From NCBI RefSeq assembly GCF_030733385.1, contig NZ_JASHJC010000021.1:1-54856 (forward strand): a stretch of 54,856 bases of DNA, in the 5' to 3' direction. The notes under the pieces are model-generated. The model made no database searches and was not told where the DNA came from. It saw nothing but the letters and a program-made list of their open reading frames with translations. How positions within the stretch are numbered: position 1 is the first letter of the stretch; each line of letters opens with the position of its first letter. The position numbers were made by a program, and so were the translations under genes. Below are positions 8,419 through 20,106 of this stretch, piece by piece. The DNA is from Roseovarius sp. MMSF_3359. GTDB lineage: Bacteria; Pseudomonadota; Alphaproteobacteria; Rhodobacterales; Rhodobacteraceae.

Positions 8419-9336
8419 CTAGTTAGTTACGGGATAGGCGTCGTCAAATCCGATGCCCTTGATCTTTTTCAAAAGAACACTGCGTTCGGATTTATCCGCT
8501 GCGGGGCCGACAATCACGCGCCAGAAGGTTTTTCCCTGCGAGCTTTGTTCTTTCACAATCGGAACCATACCCGCCTGACGCATCGCTGTCGCGGTGTTGT
8601 TGGCATTTTGCTCAACGCTGAAAATCCCGATCTGGATAAATGGCTTTTCAAGCGACGATGACTGCGCCGCCGGGGCGGGAGCGGCGCGGGTCTGAGCCTC
8701 GGGTTCGACTGCAGCGGCTTCGGGTTCTGCAGACGCCGCGCCAGCGATTTCCGCTTCGTCAAGGGCCGATGCGGCGCCGGCAACCGGATCAAGCGTGCTG
8801 ACCTCAACGTCGGCGGGCGCCTCGGGCTCCTCCACCGGAGCCGGTTGCGCCGCAGGATCGGGGGCCTTCTCGCGGCGAAGCGCGGTCACGTTCAACTCTG
8901 CCGGAGCACCGGCCAGCATACCGAGGGCCGCGGCGGCATCCGACGACACCTGCAGCGCCGGCCCGGGGTTCGAGCGTTCGCGGCGGAAAAGCGCGCCAAT
9001 TACGAATTTCGAATTGTCATTGTTGCGGATGATGACACGCTCGGGCTCTTTCACATCCGGATGCGCCACCCAGACGCCGCCTAGCGATGGCCGCCCATCC
9101 CAAAGCCCCTTACCGGTGGTCTGAAACACCTGCGGCGCCTCGACATCGCGCTCGACCAGCTTGACAGACGACTTACCCGAAGCCTCGCTGGCCTCAGCGG
9201 GCTTCTTGTTCAGGTTGAGTTGCTTGAAAGGATTGAATTTTGCCCCCTCCTCGCACCCGGCCAGCATAATCAAGCTGACCCCTGCAAGCGCAATGTTGCG
9301 CCAGCTGGATGTGCGGCCTCTATTGCAAAAAATCAT
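8419..9336 (-). CDS. SPOR domain lipoprotein
   Basis: A 305-aa protein with a lipoprotein signal ending LAGC (Cys28). A long Ala/Pro/Glu-rich linker (about 155-225) leads to a C-terminal SPOR domain (about 230-303; FIQIGIFSVEQNA... FWRVIVGPA). SPOR domains bind glycan strands stripped of stem peptides at the septum, which fits its position directly upstream of the D,D-carboxypeptidase gene. It is RlpA-like only in general layout; no double-psi barrel is evident. It is predicted to be anchored in the outer membrane. Confidence 0.85.
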   Translation of the reverse strand: MIFCNRGRTSSWRNIALAGVSLIMLAGCEEGAKFNPFKQLNLNKKPAEASEASGKSSVKLVERDVEAPQVFQTTGKGLWDGRPSLGGVWVAHPDVKEPERVIIRNNDNSKFVIGALFRRERSNPGPALQVSSDAAAALGMLAGAPAELNVTALRREKAPDPAAQPAPVEEPEAPADVEVSTLDPVAGAASALDEAEIAGAASAEPEAAAVEPEAQTRAAPAPAAQSSSLEKPFIQIGIFSVEQNANNTATAMRQAGMVPIVKEQSSQGKTFWRVIVGPAADKSERSVLLKKIKGIGFDDAYPVTN

Positions 9337-9541
9337 GCCTTGCCCCTTGCCTGTAATCGCGCCTTTTGACGCTGTTCCCCGGTTCGTGCCGGTCCATCTG
9401 CTCTTACGGCGCTTTGGTCCCCGCGCGACAAGGATAGCGAGTTGTCGCCTTCAAGAAAAGTCCGCAGGTGCATGCTCGGCAATTTTCCACAGAAAACAAC
9501 GTCTTTCAGAATCAAAACATGTTGGGTAGGGAAGTGATGTC

Positions 9542-9631
9542 GGAGGAGTGGCAGAGTGGTCGAATGCACCGGTCTTGAAAACCGACGTAGGTGAAAGTCT
9601 ACCGTGGGTTCGAATCCCACCTCCTCCGCCA
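9542..9631 (+). tRNA. tRNA-Ser (UGA)
   Basis: A 90-nt cloverleaf including an encoded CCA (9629-9631). The acceptor GGAGGAG (9542-9548) pairs with CTCCTCC (9621-9627). The anticodon loop CTTGAAA has TGA at 9576-9578. It has a long class-II variable arm (GTAGGTGAAAGTCTAC), and the T-loop is in GTGGGTTCGAATCCCAC. There is a C-A mismatch at the first anticodon-stem pair. It reads UCA and related Ser codons. Confidence 0.97.
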
Positions 9632-10096
9632 CGGTATTTTTGGACAGCGAAATGGCAGCAACTCTCGACACAGTGAGCCGGGCCCAGTTGTTTCGAAAAC
9701 ACCACGGGATCTGCCGAGGTTTCAATGCGCTCCTGCCAAATCCGCCATTCGGCCAGACCCCCGGTTTTTTCACGGCTTATTGGAGAAACATCAAGGCATC
9801 CGAGATGTTTCTTGGCACGCCAAACACGGCTGAGGCACCTGCGAGTAGCCTCTGCGCAATCAGGTTGGTCAAGGCTGACACTGATCCAGTCGAAACATCC
9901 CTATTCCTGACCGCTCCGTGGCTCTAACCGCACGACGCCATTTCGGTGGGGGAAAGCAGTGAGTTGCGCCTTCCATCCATAACCACGTTCGAATTCCACC
10001 CGACGGCGTCGAAAGCGGGCTTTCCCCGGCGCCATGCGTCGGCTAGGCTGCGCGCGGACGGGGTCAGGTTCAGGCCCGTATGAGTTCGGGGGCAGC
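9632..10096. other. intergenic region after tRNA-Ser
   Basis: About 465 bases between the tRNA and the next gene. No ORF with recognisable coding character is seen; the reading frames that cross it begin inside the tRNA. No integrase or attachment-site duplication of the tRNA 3' end was found in the segment, so there is no evidence of a genomic island here. The last part must carry the promoter of the downstream small gene. Confidence 0.5.
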
Positions 10097-10504
10097 ATGG
10101 CCGGGGATCTTCCGGAATACTATTTCAGAGTGCGCGAAAACGGTGCCTTCGTGTTTCGCGTGGACACCGAGAACCGGCAACGCCGGATCGACATGGACCA
10201 GATCGCGGTGGTCAACATCCGCAAGGGCGAGATCAAGGCCCATGGCGAGCGGGAATTGAGCGCGCGCGATATGGAAGTAATCGAAGAGTGGATGGCCGAG
10301 CGGCTGGAACTGATCGAGTATCGCGATATCGACGACATCCACCGCGCTGTCGATTACCTCAACACAACGGCCCATTGGGTGCAGGGCAAAGCCACCGATG
10401 CACAGCTTGAAGAGGTGACAGATGCCCTGCTTCTGGCAATGCATGATCTGCGGACGGTGCTGGTCCGGAAAAAGGCGGATCGGCTGCTGTCCGAGGAAAA
10501 GTAG
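10097..10504 (+). CDS. conserved small protein, function unknown
   Basis: A 135-aa soluble protein that I do not recognise. It starts MAGDLPEYYFRVREN and is mostly charged and helical in its second half (AHGERELSARDMEVIEEWM... LLLAMHDLRTVLVRKKADRLLSE), with no signal peptide or membrane segment. The ATG at 10097, preceded by GGGGG, is preferred over an in-frame start at 10034. It lies 69 bp upstream of rpiB in the same direction and may share its transcript. Confidence 0.75.
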   Translation: MAGDLPEYYFRVRENGAFVFRVDTENRQRRIDMDQIAVVNIRKGEIKAHGERELSARDMEVIEEWMAERLELIEYRDIDDIHRAVDYLNTTAHWVQGKATDAQLEEVTDALLLAMHDLRTVLVRKKADRLLSEEK

Positions 10505-10573
10505 ATCAACTGCGCCGCCTTTTCTCCGCACGCCACCCGACGTCACAGAACCAATCAACAGGAAATCCGCCAG

Positions 10574-11044
10574 ATGACCGCAAACAACCGCATCGTTCTT
10601 TCCAGCGACCACGCCGCAATCGCGCTCAGACAGGCCATTGCGGCCCATATTGCCAGCCTTGGCTGGGAGGTTGTCGATATCGGGCCGACGACGCCCGAAA
10701 GCACCCATTACCCGAAACATGGGCAAGCGGCGGCAAGGCGCGTGGCCTCCGGCGATTGTCGTCTTGGCATCATCTGTTGCGGAACCGGCCAGGGGATCAT
10801 GATGGCGGCCAACAAGGTTAAGGGGATCCGCTGCGGTGTCTGCGCCGACACGTTTTCGGCCCGCATGATCCGCCAGCACAACAATGCCAACATGCTGTCG
10901 ATTGGCGCGCGGGTGACCGGCGAAGGATTGGCGCTTGAGATCGTGGAGGCTTTCCTTTCCGCCGAATTCGAAGGCGGCCGGCATGCGATGCGGGTCGACA
11001 TGATCGAGGCGGTGGAAGAGAAACCGCAGGCGGAATCAGTTTAG
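10574..11044 (+). CDS. rpiB: ribose-5-phosphate isomerase B
   Basis: A 156-aa member of the RpiB/LacAB family that interconverts ribose-5-phosphate and ribulose-5-phosphate. Motifs are SSDHA (10-14), the active-site Cys69 in CGTGQG and RQHNNANMLS (100-109) with His102 as the presumed acid/base. The length is normal. An AGGAAA ribosome site precedes the ATG. It is followed by the convergent MATE pump gene with 58 bp between stops. Confidence 0.9.
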   Translation: MTANNRIVLSSDHAAIALRQAIAAHIASLGWEVVDIGPTTPESTHYPKHGQAAARRVASGDCRLGIICCGTGQGIMMAANKVKGIRCGVCADTFSARMIRQHNNANMLSIGARVTGEGLALEIVEAFLSAEFEGGRHAMRVDMIEAVEEKPQAESV

Positions 11045-11102
11045 ATCTGCCCCCAGAGCTCTGATTTGCGAAGTTCCGACAAGCCCCTGCCCGGCAGCGG
11101 TT

Positions 11103-12467
11103 TCACCCCTGCGGCGCCGTTGGCACACGCACGGACCACCCCCAGAAGCGCACCATCATCAGGACCCCCGCCAGCGCCAGACCGATGGCGAGGCCCAGCC
11201 AGATGCCGACGCCGCCCATGCCCCATGTGAAGCCCAGAAGATAACTGGCAGGCACACCGATGAGCCAATAGCTGATCGCGGCGATGATCATCGGGATCTT
11301 GGTGTCCTGCAGCCCGCGCAGCAGCCCGAGGGCCATCACCTGCGCTGCATCGACAAGCTGGAAAAGCGCGGCGGCGGCAAGAAGGCCCACGCCGATGGCG
11401 ATCACCGCGGCGCGCTCTGCCTCGCCCGGATGCATGAAGAGGCCGATGAGGAATTCCGGGAAGATCAGGAAGGCCAGAACGGTCATCAGCGCGGTAAAGA
11501 TCGACATCGCGATCACCACTTTCGCGCCATCCCGCAAGCCGCGATTGTCGCCGCGTTCGTAAGCCTGCGCCGCGCGAACGGTGGCGGCATTGCTTAGCCC
11601 CATATGCACCATGAACACTGCCGACGTTACCTGTAGCGCCGCGCCATGGGCAGCCAGCGGCAAGGTCCCGAGCCAGCCCATCATCACCGAAGATGCCGCG
11701 AAAAGTCCGACCTCGCAAAGATTGGTCAGACCAATAGGCCAACCAACGCGAAACACCTGGGCCAACGCCTCCCAATCGGGCCGCCAAAGCCGTTGGAAAA
11801 GCGAAAATTCCGGCGTGACCCGCATGATGTAGATCACCAGCACGACAAGGGAGCCGGTGCTGACCGTGAGGGACGCGATCGCCGCGCCGCGGATACCCAT
11901 TTCGGGGAAACCCCAATTGCCGAAGATCAACAGGTAGTTGACCGCGATGTTCAGAAGAACCGAGGCGACGGTGACCCAGAGCACGACCTGCGTCCGCTCA
12001 AGGGCCGCAAGGAATGACTTGAGCACCATCACCAGAAGCGCGGGCAGGATCGACCAGCCCACAAGCGTCAGGTATTCCGCCGCCAGGGCCGAGGTGTCGG
12101 CATCCTGTCCCAGCCAGAGAAAGAGCGCCTCGGACCATATGGCAAGTGGCAGGACGGCAAGGCCGAAAAGCGTTGATGCCCACAGCCCCATGCGGGTGAC
12201 CCGCCGCACCTGCGTCTCATCGCCCATTTCATAGGCCGCGGCCACCATCGGCATGACCGCGAAGGCAAAGCCCGAACCGACGATGAACAGAACGAACCAC
12301 AGCGTCCCGCCCAGAACTTCGGCCGCCAGCGCCTCGACCGAATACCACCCGAGCATAACCGCATCGCTGAGCGTCACGGCGAATTGCGCGAGGTGGCTGC
12401 CGATGAGCGGCAGACCAAGGGTCAGCACACGCTTGGCGTGGTGACGATATCCCTGTGGCTGTTGCAT
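11103..12467 (-). CDS. MATE family efflux transporter
   Basis: A 454-aa inner-membrane protein with about 12 hydrophobic helices in two MatE halves. Characteristic segments are LGLPLIGSHLAQFAVTLSDAVMLG near the N-terminus and the repeat-like VGWPIGLTNLCEVGLFAASSVMMGWLG at mid-protein. MATE pumps (NorM-like) export cationic compounds using Na+ or H+ gradients. The substrate is unknown. It is a single-gene unit. Confidence 0.9.
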   Translation of the reverse strand: MQQPQGYRHHAKRVLTLGLPLIGSHLAQFAVTLSDAVMLGWYSVEALAAEVLGGTLWFVLFIVGSGFAFAVMPMVAAAYEMGDETQVRRVTRMGLWASTLFGLAVLPLAIWSEALFLWLGQDADTSALAAEYLTLVGWSILPALLVMVLKSFLAALERTQVVLWVTVASVLLNIAVNYLLIFGNWGFPEMGIRGAAIASLTVSTGSLVVLVIYIMRVTPEFSLFQRLWRPDWEALAQVFRVGWPIGLTNLCEVGLFAASSVMMGWLGTLPLAAHGAALQVTSAVFMVHMGLSNAATVRAAQAYERGDNRGLRDGAKVVIAMSIFTALMTVLAFLIFPEFLIGLFMHPGEAERAAVIAIGVGLLAAAALFQLVDAAQVMALGLLRGLQDTKIPMIIAAISYWLIGVPASYLLGFTWGMGGVGIWLGLAIGLALAGVLMMVRFWGWSVRVPTAPQG

Positions 12468-12565
12468 GTCCCCGCCCTACGCCTGCCGCTTGACAGAGGC
12501 AAGACAGTCCGCGCCTGCGCCGGCAAAACCCGGCCCAGAGGGCGGCATTCGGGCCACAGGGGGCG

Positions 12566-13525
12566 TCAGCGCGCCTTTCGCTGATCGGGGTGCAGTGCGG
12601 CCCCGAGGATATGCTTCGACTGGTGAACCACGTGCTGCGCCGTGCTGACGATCAGCGGATCGGGCGGTGTTGCTACTTCCAGATCCTTGCCCGGGTAATC
12701 CAGCGAGTCGAGGAAATGCAGCATGCAGTTCAGACGCGCACGTTTCTTGTCGAGGGATTTGACCACGGTCCAGGGCGCGTCGGCGGTGTCGGTATAAAAG
12801 AACATCGCCTCCTTGGCCTCGGTGTAGTCGTCCCATTTACCGAGGCTCAATTTGTCAATCGGGCTGAGCTTCCATTGCTTCAACGGGTCGGTCGCACGGC
12901 TATCGAAGCGGCGTTTCTGCTCATCCTGGGTCACCGAGAACCAGTATTTGTAAAGCCGGATGCCCGACCGCACCAACATCCGCTCCAATTCCGGTGTCTG
13001 GCGCATGAATTCAAGGTATTCGGTCGGCTCACAAAACCCCATCACCCGCTCGACGCCCGCACGGTTGTACCACGAGCGGTCATAGAAAACCATTTCGCCC
13101 TTGGTCGGCAAGTGATTGACATAGCGTTGGAAAAACCACTGGCCCCGCTCCTCGTCGGTGGGTTTGTTCAGCGCCACGACGCGCGCCTGCCTTGGGTTCA
13201 AATGCTCGGTAAATCGTTTGATCGTGCCACCCTTGCCCGCCGCATCGCGGCCTTCGAACAAGAGAACGAATTTCTGCCCGGTTTCCTGCGCCCAATGCTG
13301 CACCTTCAGCAACTCCGCCTGGATCTTGGCCTTTTGTGCCTCATAAGGACCGCGGCCCATCTTGGTGTCATAGGGATACCTGCCGTCCTCAAAAGCCTTG
13401 CGCAGGCTGTTGACATCCTTTTCCTCCGGCAAGACCGGCAACTCTTCGGCGTTGTTGCCAGCGGAATTGGTCTTGGGGGCCGGTTTCGCGGCAGGTTTCG
13501 GTGTGGTCTTTTGCGTGGTCGTCAT
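12566..13525 (-). CDS. ppk2: polyphosphate kinase 2
   Basis: A 319-aa PPK2-family kinase that transfers phosphate between polyphosphate and nucleoside di- or monophosphates. The Walker A is GRDAAGKGG (92-100), the Walker B/lid region is VFYDRSWYNRAGVERVMGF, and the RYVNHLP and RFDSRATDPLKQWKLSPID segments are typical. The N-terminal 35 residues are a Thr/Pro/Ala/Lys-rich tail. The gene is a monocistron with a strong FNR-type box 58 bp upstream (13583-13596), suggesting oxygen- or NO-dependent expression. Confidence 0.92.
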   Translation of the reverse strand: MTTTQKTTPKPAAKPAPKTNSAGNNAEELPVLPEEKDVNSLRKAFEDGRYPYDTKMGRGPYEAQKAKIQAELLKVQHWAQETGQKFVLLFEGRDAAGKGGTIKRFTEHLNPRQARVVALNKPTDEERGQWFFQRYVNHLPTKGEMVFYDRSWYNRAGVERVMGFCEPTEYLEFMRQTPELERMLVRSGIRLYKYWFSVTQDEQKRRFDSRATDPLKQWKLSPIDKLSLGKWDDYTEAKEAMFFYTDTADAPWTVVKSLDKKRARLNCMLHFLDSLDYPGKDLEVATPPDPLIVSTAQHVVHQSKHILGAALHPDQRKAR

Positions 13526-13582
13526 TTGGCGCCTCCTTCATCTGTCCAGCGAAAGGGATAGCAGATGTCAAAGACCCACACC

Positions 13583-13596
13583 TTGATCACGGTCAA
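13583..13596 (-). promoter_or_regulatory. FNR/NNR-type box upstream of ppk2
   Basis: On the minus strand the site reads TTGACCGTGATCAA, matching the TTGA(C/T)-N4-(A/G)TCAA consensus at all conserved positions. A possible -10 element (TATCCC, minus strand) begins 22 bases downstream of the box. This spacing is expected for a class II promoter with the regulator centred near -41.5. The target is the leftward ppk2 gene. Confidence 0.65.
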
Positions 13597-13683
13597 ACCA
13601 AACCGCATGGCGCAGGCTATGCGCCTGCGATGCCACAGGAGCACCGGTGTCGTGCCAGAGTTCAGATGTGTTGGGCGACGGGA

Positions 13684-13995
13684 TTAATGGGTCCAGGCGC
13701 CACGACGGTTGGTCGCGAAGTTCTCGCCATACCCCCCGGCGCGGATGTTGGGCTTGCGGCTCTTGGGTTCCTGCACCACCGCATCTATGCCGTTCTCCTC
13801 GGCATATTCCAACGCCGCTTCTTTCGACGAAAACCGCAGCTTCACCTGCGCCTGTGTGTCCGACGACGACGTCCAGCCCATCAGCGGATCAACACTGCGC
13901 GCCTCGCCAGCCACATATTCCAGAACCCAATGCTTGGTCTTGGCGACGCCGGATTGCATGGCGTTTCGGGCTGGCTTGTAGATACGAGCGGGCAT
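13684..13995 (-). CDS. complex I accessory subunit (NDUFS4-like, ETC complex I subunit domain)
   Basis: A 103-aa soluble protein. It matches the alphaproteobacterial/mitochondrial NDUFS4 (18 kDa, AQDQ) family: [16 protein letters not shown] at the start, then [12 protein letters not shown] and the [27 protein letters not shown] core. It associates with the peripheral arm of NADH:quinone oxidoreductase. It is encoded away from any nuo genes, as is usual in this group. The C-terminus is basic and Gly-rich. Confidence 0.88.
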   Translation of the reverse strand: MPARIYKPARNAMQSGVAKTKHWVLEYVAGEARSVDPLMGWTSSSDTQAQVKLRFSSKEAALEYAEENGIDAVVQEPKSRKPNIRAGGYGENFATNRRGAWTH

Positions 13996-14194
13996 GAACG
14001 GTAACTCCTGATTGCAGGACGTTTATTTCAAAGATCACCCCACGCGGCAAGGACAGAAATCGCCGCAGCCCGGCCGGTTTGTGCGATTCATCAGGGTGGG
14101 CTTTGCAGGTGGCGCAAAATCGGTAATCTGACTTCTACATTAAATCCAAAGAACGGTCCCACCGGGGCCCCAAGTGAATTTTTAGGGAATTGGA

Positions 14195-15064
14195 ATGTCA
14201 GATATCTCCGATCTTGAACGCAGGCTTATCGCGGCCGAAACCAAAATCGACCTGATCCGCGAGGATCTCAACAAGGAACCACCAAAGAAAACCTGGACCG
14301 AGGAACTCGCCAACCTGTCGATGGTGGATTGGCTGAAACGCCTGGGCTACATCCTTGGCATCCCGGTCGCCACGGTCGTCGCCTATGAGAAATTCGACAC
14401 CCAGGTCTGGAACCCAGGCAAATACCGCGAAATCGCCGAGCGCACCGTGGCGGTCGAGAAGGTCTCGCAGCTGCAACAGATCAACGAAGAGATCTACGTC
14501 CTGCAGGCCGAGGACAAGAACAACGTCGCCTATGCCAAGATCGAAGCGCGGCGGGGCCAGGTCCACCGCCTGACCGACGACATCTTTGCGCTTTGGCAGC
14601 AATACAAGGATGTCTACGGCGTGCATGAGAAATACGCACTGGCCGAGGCGCTGCTTTTGCAGTCGCGTACCGACGACGCCCTCGCCGTGGTCAATTCCGT
14701 CGCCTCTGACGACCTCGACACAATCGGGCAGATCGACCTGCGCATGTTGCGGGCGCGCATCCTCTTTGCCACGGGTCCTGCCCAGGATCCCGAGGCCGCC
14801 CGCGACGAGTTACGTGCCGCCGTTGACGAAACCCAGGCCCTGTCCCGTCCGGACCAGATCGCCCAGATGTACGAAAAACTGCTGTCGGTGCGGGTCATCA
14901 ATGAACTTTGGCTGGGAACGCCCTGCGCCGACATTGCCCAGATGGCGGACTACCTGCGCGAGGCGACCAATGACGGAACACCTGCCGAGGCATTCGACGC
15001 GGTCAGGATAAACACTCAACTCGTTGTCGAGGCCTACGATGAACGCTGCGCGACGGGTGGTTAA
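14195..15064 (+). CDS. membrane-anchored helical protein, function unknown
   Basis: A 289-aa protein that I do not recognise. A short cytoplasmic N-terminus with a heptad-like helix (1-40) is followed by one hydrophobic segment (about 48-64, RLGYILGIPVATVVAY). A long helical part follows whose middle (about 90-230) looks TPR-like (YALAEALLLQSRTDDALAVVNSVA...). A single transmembrane anchor with a helical repeat domain suggests a scaffold. It is transcribed toward uvrB with 90 bp to the preferred uvrB start. Confidence 0.7.
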   Translation: MSDISDLERRLIAAETKIDLIREDLNKEPPKKTWTEELANLSMVDWLKRLGYILGIPVATVVAYEKFDTQVWNPGKYREIAERTVAVEKVSQLQQINEEIYVLQAEDKNNVAYAKIEARRGQVHRLTDDIFALWQQYKDVYGVHEKYALAEALLLQSRTDDALAVVNSVASDDLDTIGQIDLRMLRARILFATGPAQDPEAARDELRAAVDETQALSRPDQIAQMYEKLLSVRVINELWLGTPCADIAQMADYLREATNDGTPAEAFDAVRINTQLVVEAYDERCATGG

Positions 15065-15154
15065 GGTGCCTGCTGACACCCTTTGTCAGGAATTCCCGCA
15101 CAGGGCTTGAACTCGGACGGTAACACATCAAATGTGGCGCAAAGGATCTGCCCC

Positions 15155-17349
<2,195 letters not shown>

Positions 17350-17353
<4 letters not shown>

Positions 17354-18003
17354 GAGCGAAACTCAATCAGACCGTTGAAAGCGAAGTATTGTTAAGCTCG
17401 AGAAGGCGATGTTGTATCTGTTATGGGTTAAGCCGAGAAACGAACATAGTTCAGGGCCAGATTGCACATTTGGACAAGAATCCAAACAACAACAAGATTG
17501 AGAACCTAGCTTTCTTGTGTTTTGACCACCATGATCAACTTGACTCCAAAACCAGCCAATCAAAAGGCCTGAAAGTAAATGAGGTGATTAAGTACCGAGA
17601 TGAGCTTTACGATGCAATTGGCGATCAGTTCATACAAGAAGTTCATTTTGGCGCATTGCGAACTGATCCGAGCGATCCTTATGCTGGCAAGTACATACGT
17701 ATCGGGACAGGTACGGACAGCGCCGAGTTAATCTTCACACCAGTACCTGATATTATCGAAGGGATTCCTCGGTACTTTGTAACCGGACTGGCTCTTTCTG
17801 GATATTGGAAACCAGGAGGCCCAAATATGGGCGACTTCAGCGGTGTTGTTGAATACGAAGAAATCGGATCGGGTATGTATTCAAACAGAGACCACCAGAT
17901 CAAATTTTTCCATGAGCAAGATATACTGCTTGTGAATGAAGAATTTGAAAACCCACCTTATGGGATGGGGGTGACATTCGAAGGTACCTACAGACGCGGA
18001 TAG
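17350..18003 (+). CDS. HNH-like nuclease domain protein
   Basis: A 217-aa protein. An N-terminal HNH-type zinc module is visible: CxxC at 21-24 (CCIC), QIAHLD with His40, [15 protein letters not shown] with Asn52, Cys57 and His60/61. The remaining 125 residues are not recognised and are predicted to be mixed alpha/beta with aromatic-rich strands. The gene is clearly richer in A+T and uses different codons from its neighbours, pointing to horizontal acquisition, yet its ATG overlaps the uvrB stop (ATGA). It could be a DNA-cutting defence or mobile-element-derived nuclease. The call on the N-terminal module is firm, the role is not. Confidence 0.7.
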
Positions 18004-18394
18004 TAAGGGTTGACCGCGCCCCCGACGCTTGAGTCAGTACCAACTCACGCAGTGGCGCTTCGGACCTAGTTCAAGGCACTTTACCCCTGCCAAACACATC
18101 TTCTCTCGGATTGACGCAATTGCCTCTCTAAATCGCCGCCAAACCGCACTGCAAGCGCTCCTGCTCCGGTTGGCACGGCTCAGGCATGACGGGGTGAGTC
18201 TGCGCTTGCCCTGCGTCTCTTCGCTCCTTTGCTCGTCGTCCATGTCTGTCGGGCGCGGCGCTGGACGGTGTTGGGCTTTATGACGGCGTTTGCCATTAGC
18301 GAAGAAGTGGCTGCGCAAGGATCGACGCCGTTCCAGTGCTGCAATTTTATGTGCTCACAAAGACTTCTTTTGCCAGCAGGACTGAGGGGCTTGC
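18004..18394. other. intergenic region, no gene recognised
   Basis: About 390 bases between the convergent HNH-like gene and the FAD oxidoreductase gene. Short open frames exist on both strands but none has a convincing start, codon pattern or recognisable product. The composition is less GC-rich than the rest of the window and may mark the right end of the segment acquired with the HNH-like gene. No terminal repeats were found. Confidence 0.45.
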
Positions 18395-19615
18395 TCAGAT
18401 CACCGCATGTTCGACAATCGGCGTGTTCTGCACGAAACGCGCATAGTTGAACGGCGTCAGGTCCATCGTCCGATAACCGCCGTAGGTCAGCCACTCTGCC
18501 GTGCCGCGTCCCATTGCCGGGGCCTGTTGCAGCCCGTGACCCGAAAACCCGTTCAGGAAGATGAAATTCTCGACCCGGTCATGCGGCCCCATGATGGCGT
18601 TGTGATCAAACGTGTTCATCGCATAGTGACCCACCCAAGTGCTCTGGAGCTTGACCGCTTCGAAGCGGGGAATGCGCGTTGCGACAATGGGCCAGGCTTC
18701 GCTCTCCCACAGGCCGTGATCGACGGTGAAATCGTCGTAATCCACCGCCGGGTCGGGACCGAAATGCGCGCCCACCTGATAGGTGCCGCCGCCGTTTTCG
18801 CGCACATGCAGGCCGGAGGGGTCGATGGTCAGGGGCAGGTCCTGATCCAGCGGCCGCTCTGCCTTGAAAATCCACGAATACCGTTTGCGCGGTTCCACGG
18901 CCAGGTCGATCCCGGCCATCCGCGCCGTCCGGTCCGCCCGTGGTCCGGAGGCATTGACGATCTGCCCGCAGCCTATCCGCCGTCCGGATTTCAAGGTGAC
19001 GGCCTCAACCCGCGACCCGGCCGCGTTCAATGCCATGTCGATCACTTCATCCTCGACATAATCGACACCGCGCAGACGCGAGGCCCGGCGCACCGCATCA
19101 AACACCGCCGTGGCATCGAAATACCCCTCGTCCCGGGTGTTGATCGAGCCAAGGACGATGTCATCCACCGCATAGAAGGGGTATTTTTGCGCGATCTGGT
19201 CCGGTGTCATCAGGCAGGTATCGGCCCCGACCGCGCGTTGCATGAGGCAATCGGTGCGCAGCCGTTCAGCAAAGCCCTCGGTCGCCGCCAGGTACATGTA
19301 GCCGAACGAGCGGATCGACAATTGCGGAACGTCGGGGATGCCTTGCAGATGCCGGGGCAGGTTCTTGACGAAATCCGCGGCAAACTGCGCGATCTTCACG
19401 TTCAACTCGGTCGAGAATTGCTGCCGCATGCAGGATGTCGTTGTCATCGTCGACGTATCGCGATAGCTGCTGTCGCGTTCGATCACCAGAACCCTGCCGT
19501 CAAAGTCGGGATTATCCGCCAGGAACCAAGCCGTCGATGCGCCCATGATCGCCCCGCCGACGATCACCACATCATAGCTGTCATGGCGCGGTTCATTGGA
19601 AAATCCCGGTGTCAT
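18395..19615 (-). CDS. FAD-dependent oxidoreductase (DAO/sarcosine oxidase-like)
   Basis: A 406-aa flavoprotein of the D-amino-acid oxidase superfamily. The dinucleotide-binding motif is VVIVGGAIMGASTAWFLA (GGAIMG at 20-25), and the C-terminal GFSGHGLQQAPAMGRGTAEWL motif is typical of sarcosine/dimethylglycine-type oxidases. It would oxidise a secondary or tertiary amine or an amino acid, passing electrons to O2 or a carrier. The ATG at 19615 is chosen over one at 19732 because GGGAGGGC lies just before it and the flavin motif is then close to the N-terminus. It is a monocistron divergent from the RTX protease. Confidence 0.85.
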   Translation of the reverse strand: MTPGFSNEPRHDSYDVVIVGGAIMGASTAWFLADNPDFDGRVLVIERDSSYRDTSTMTTTSCMRQQFSTELNVKIAQFAADFVKNLPRHLQGIPDVPQLSIRSFGYMYLAATEGFAERLRTDCLMQRAVGADTCLMTPDQIAQKYPFYAVDDIVLGSINTRDEGYFDATAVFDAVRRASRLRGVDYVEDEVIDMALNAAGSRVEAVTLKSGRRIGCGQIVNASGPRADRTARMAGIDLAVEPRKRYSWIFKAERPLDQDLPLTIDPSGLHVRENGGGTYQVGAHFGPDPAVDYDDFTVDHGLWESEAWPIVATRIPRFEAVKLQSTWVGHYAMNTFDHNAIMGPHDRVENFIFLNGFSGHGLQQAPAMGRGTAEWLTYGGYRTMDLTPFNYARFVQNTPIVEHAVI

Positions 19616-20106
19616 CTGCCGCCCTCCCGGCCAAAACTTCGTGGCGCGGCCACAGGTCCGCCGGACAAAGCCAAACCGCACCCGCGCCATGCTGTCAATC
19701 CTTGTGATCGGTTCGCAAGACAGACATTGCAAAAGCGCCGCCGGGACAGGTTTGCCGGTGATCTCCGCCGCGGAAGAAGCCTCGCTTTGCCGATTAAATG
19801 ATGAAAATTCATTGAAAATTTTAGCGTTTCAGCGCGCCGACCTTGCTCGCCCTGACACCCGCTTAGGGTGTTGATATCCCGGCAGATTGCAGCGGCGACC
19901 CGCCCTGCCCCGCTGCCCATTCGGCGGATCTCGCGCGCCACGATTCCTGACGCCCGGCGAGGTCCGGCAGGGCGCCATTTATCCTTACTTCACCGCTCGG
20001 TGCTTGTTTGCCCGGACACACCGGACGGGTCACCACATCCCGGCAGAATCGCCGGGCAAAGCGCGGCCGTCACACGCAGGCGAAAAACAAAAACGAGGTA
20101 TTCGAC
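19616..20106. other. divergent intergenic region
   Basis: About 490 bases between the FAD oxidoreductase and RTX protease starts, which must hold both promoters. An A+T-rich stretch at about 19795-19832 with the direct repeat GAAAATT is a likely promoter area. An 11-bp direct repeat ATCCCGGCAGA occurs at 19876-19886 and 20037-20047, and the second copy is part of a hairpin (CCCGGC / GCCGGG, 20039-20056). No gene is supported. Confidence 0.45.

Noticed and set aside
9333..9927. ORFs on both strands overlapping the tRNA-Ser
   Set aside because: They read through the tRNA; the VGFEPTVDFHLRR-type peptide on the minus strand is a well-known artefact of tRNA-Ser translation.
9542..10096. Genomic island attached at tRNA-Ser
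   Set aside because: No integrase gene or repeat of the tRNA 3' end was found downstream.
12590..13561. 323-codon plus-strand ORF opposite ppk2
   Set aside because: It is antisense to a clear PPK2 and would span its promoter.
18029..18494. Short ORFs in the 18.0-18.4 kb gap
   Set aside because: They lack ribosome sites and recognisable products, and overlap each other on both strands.
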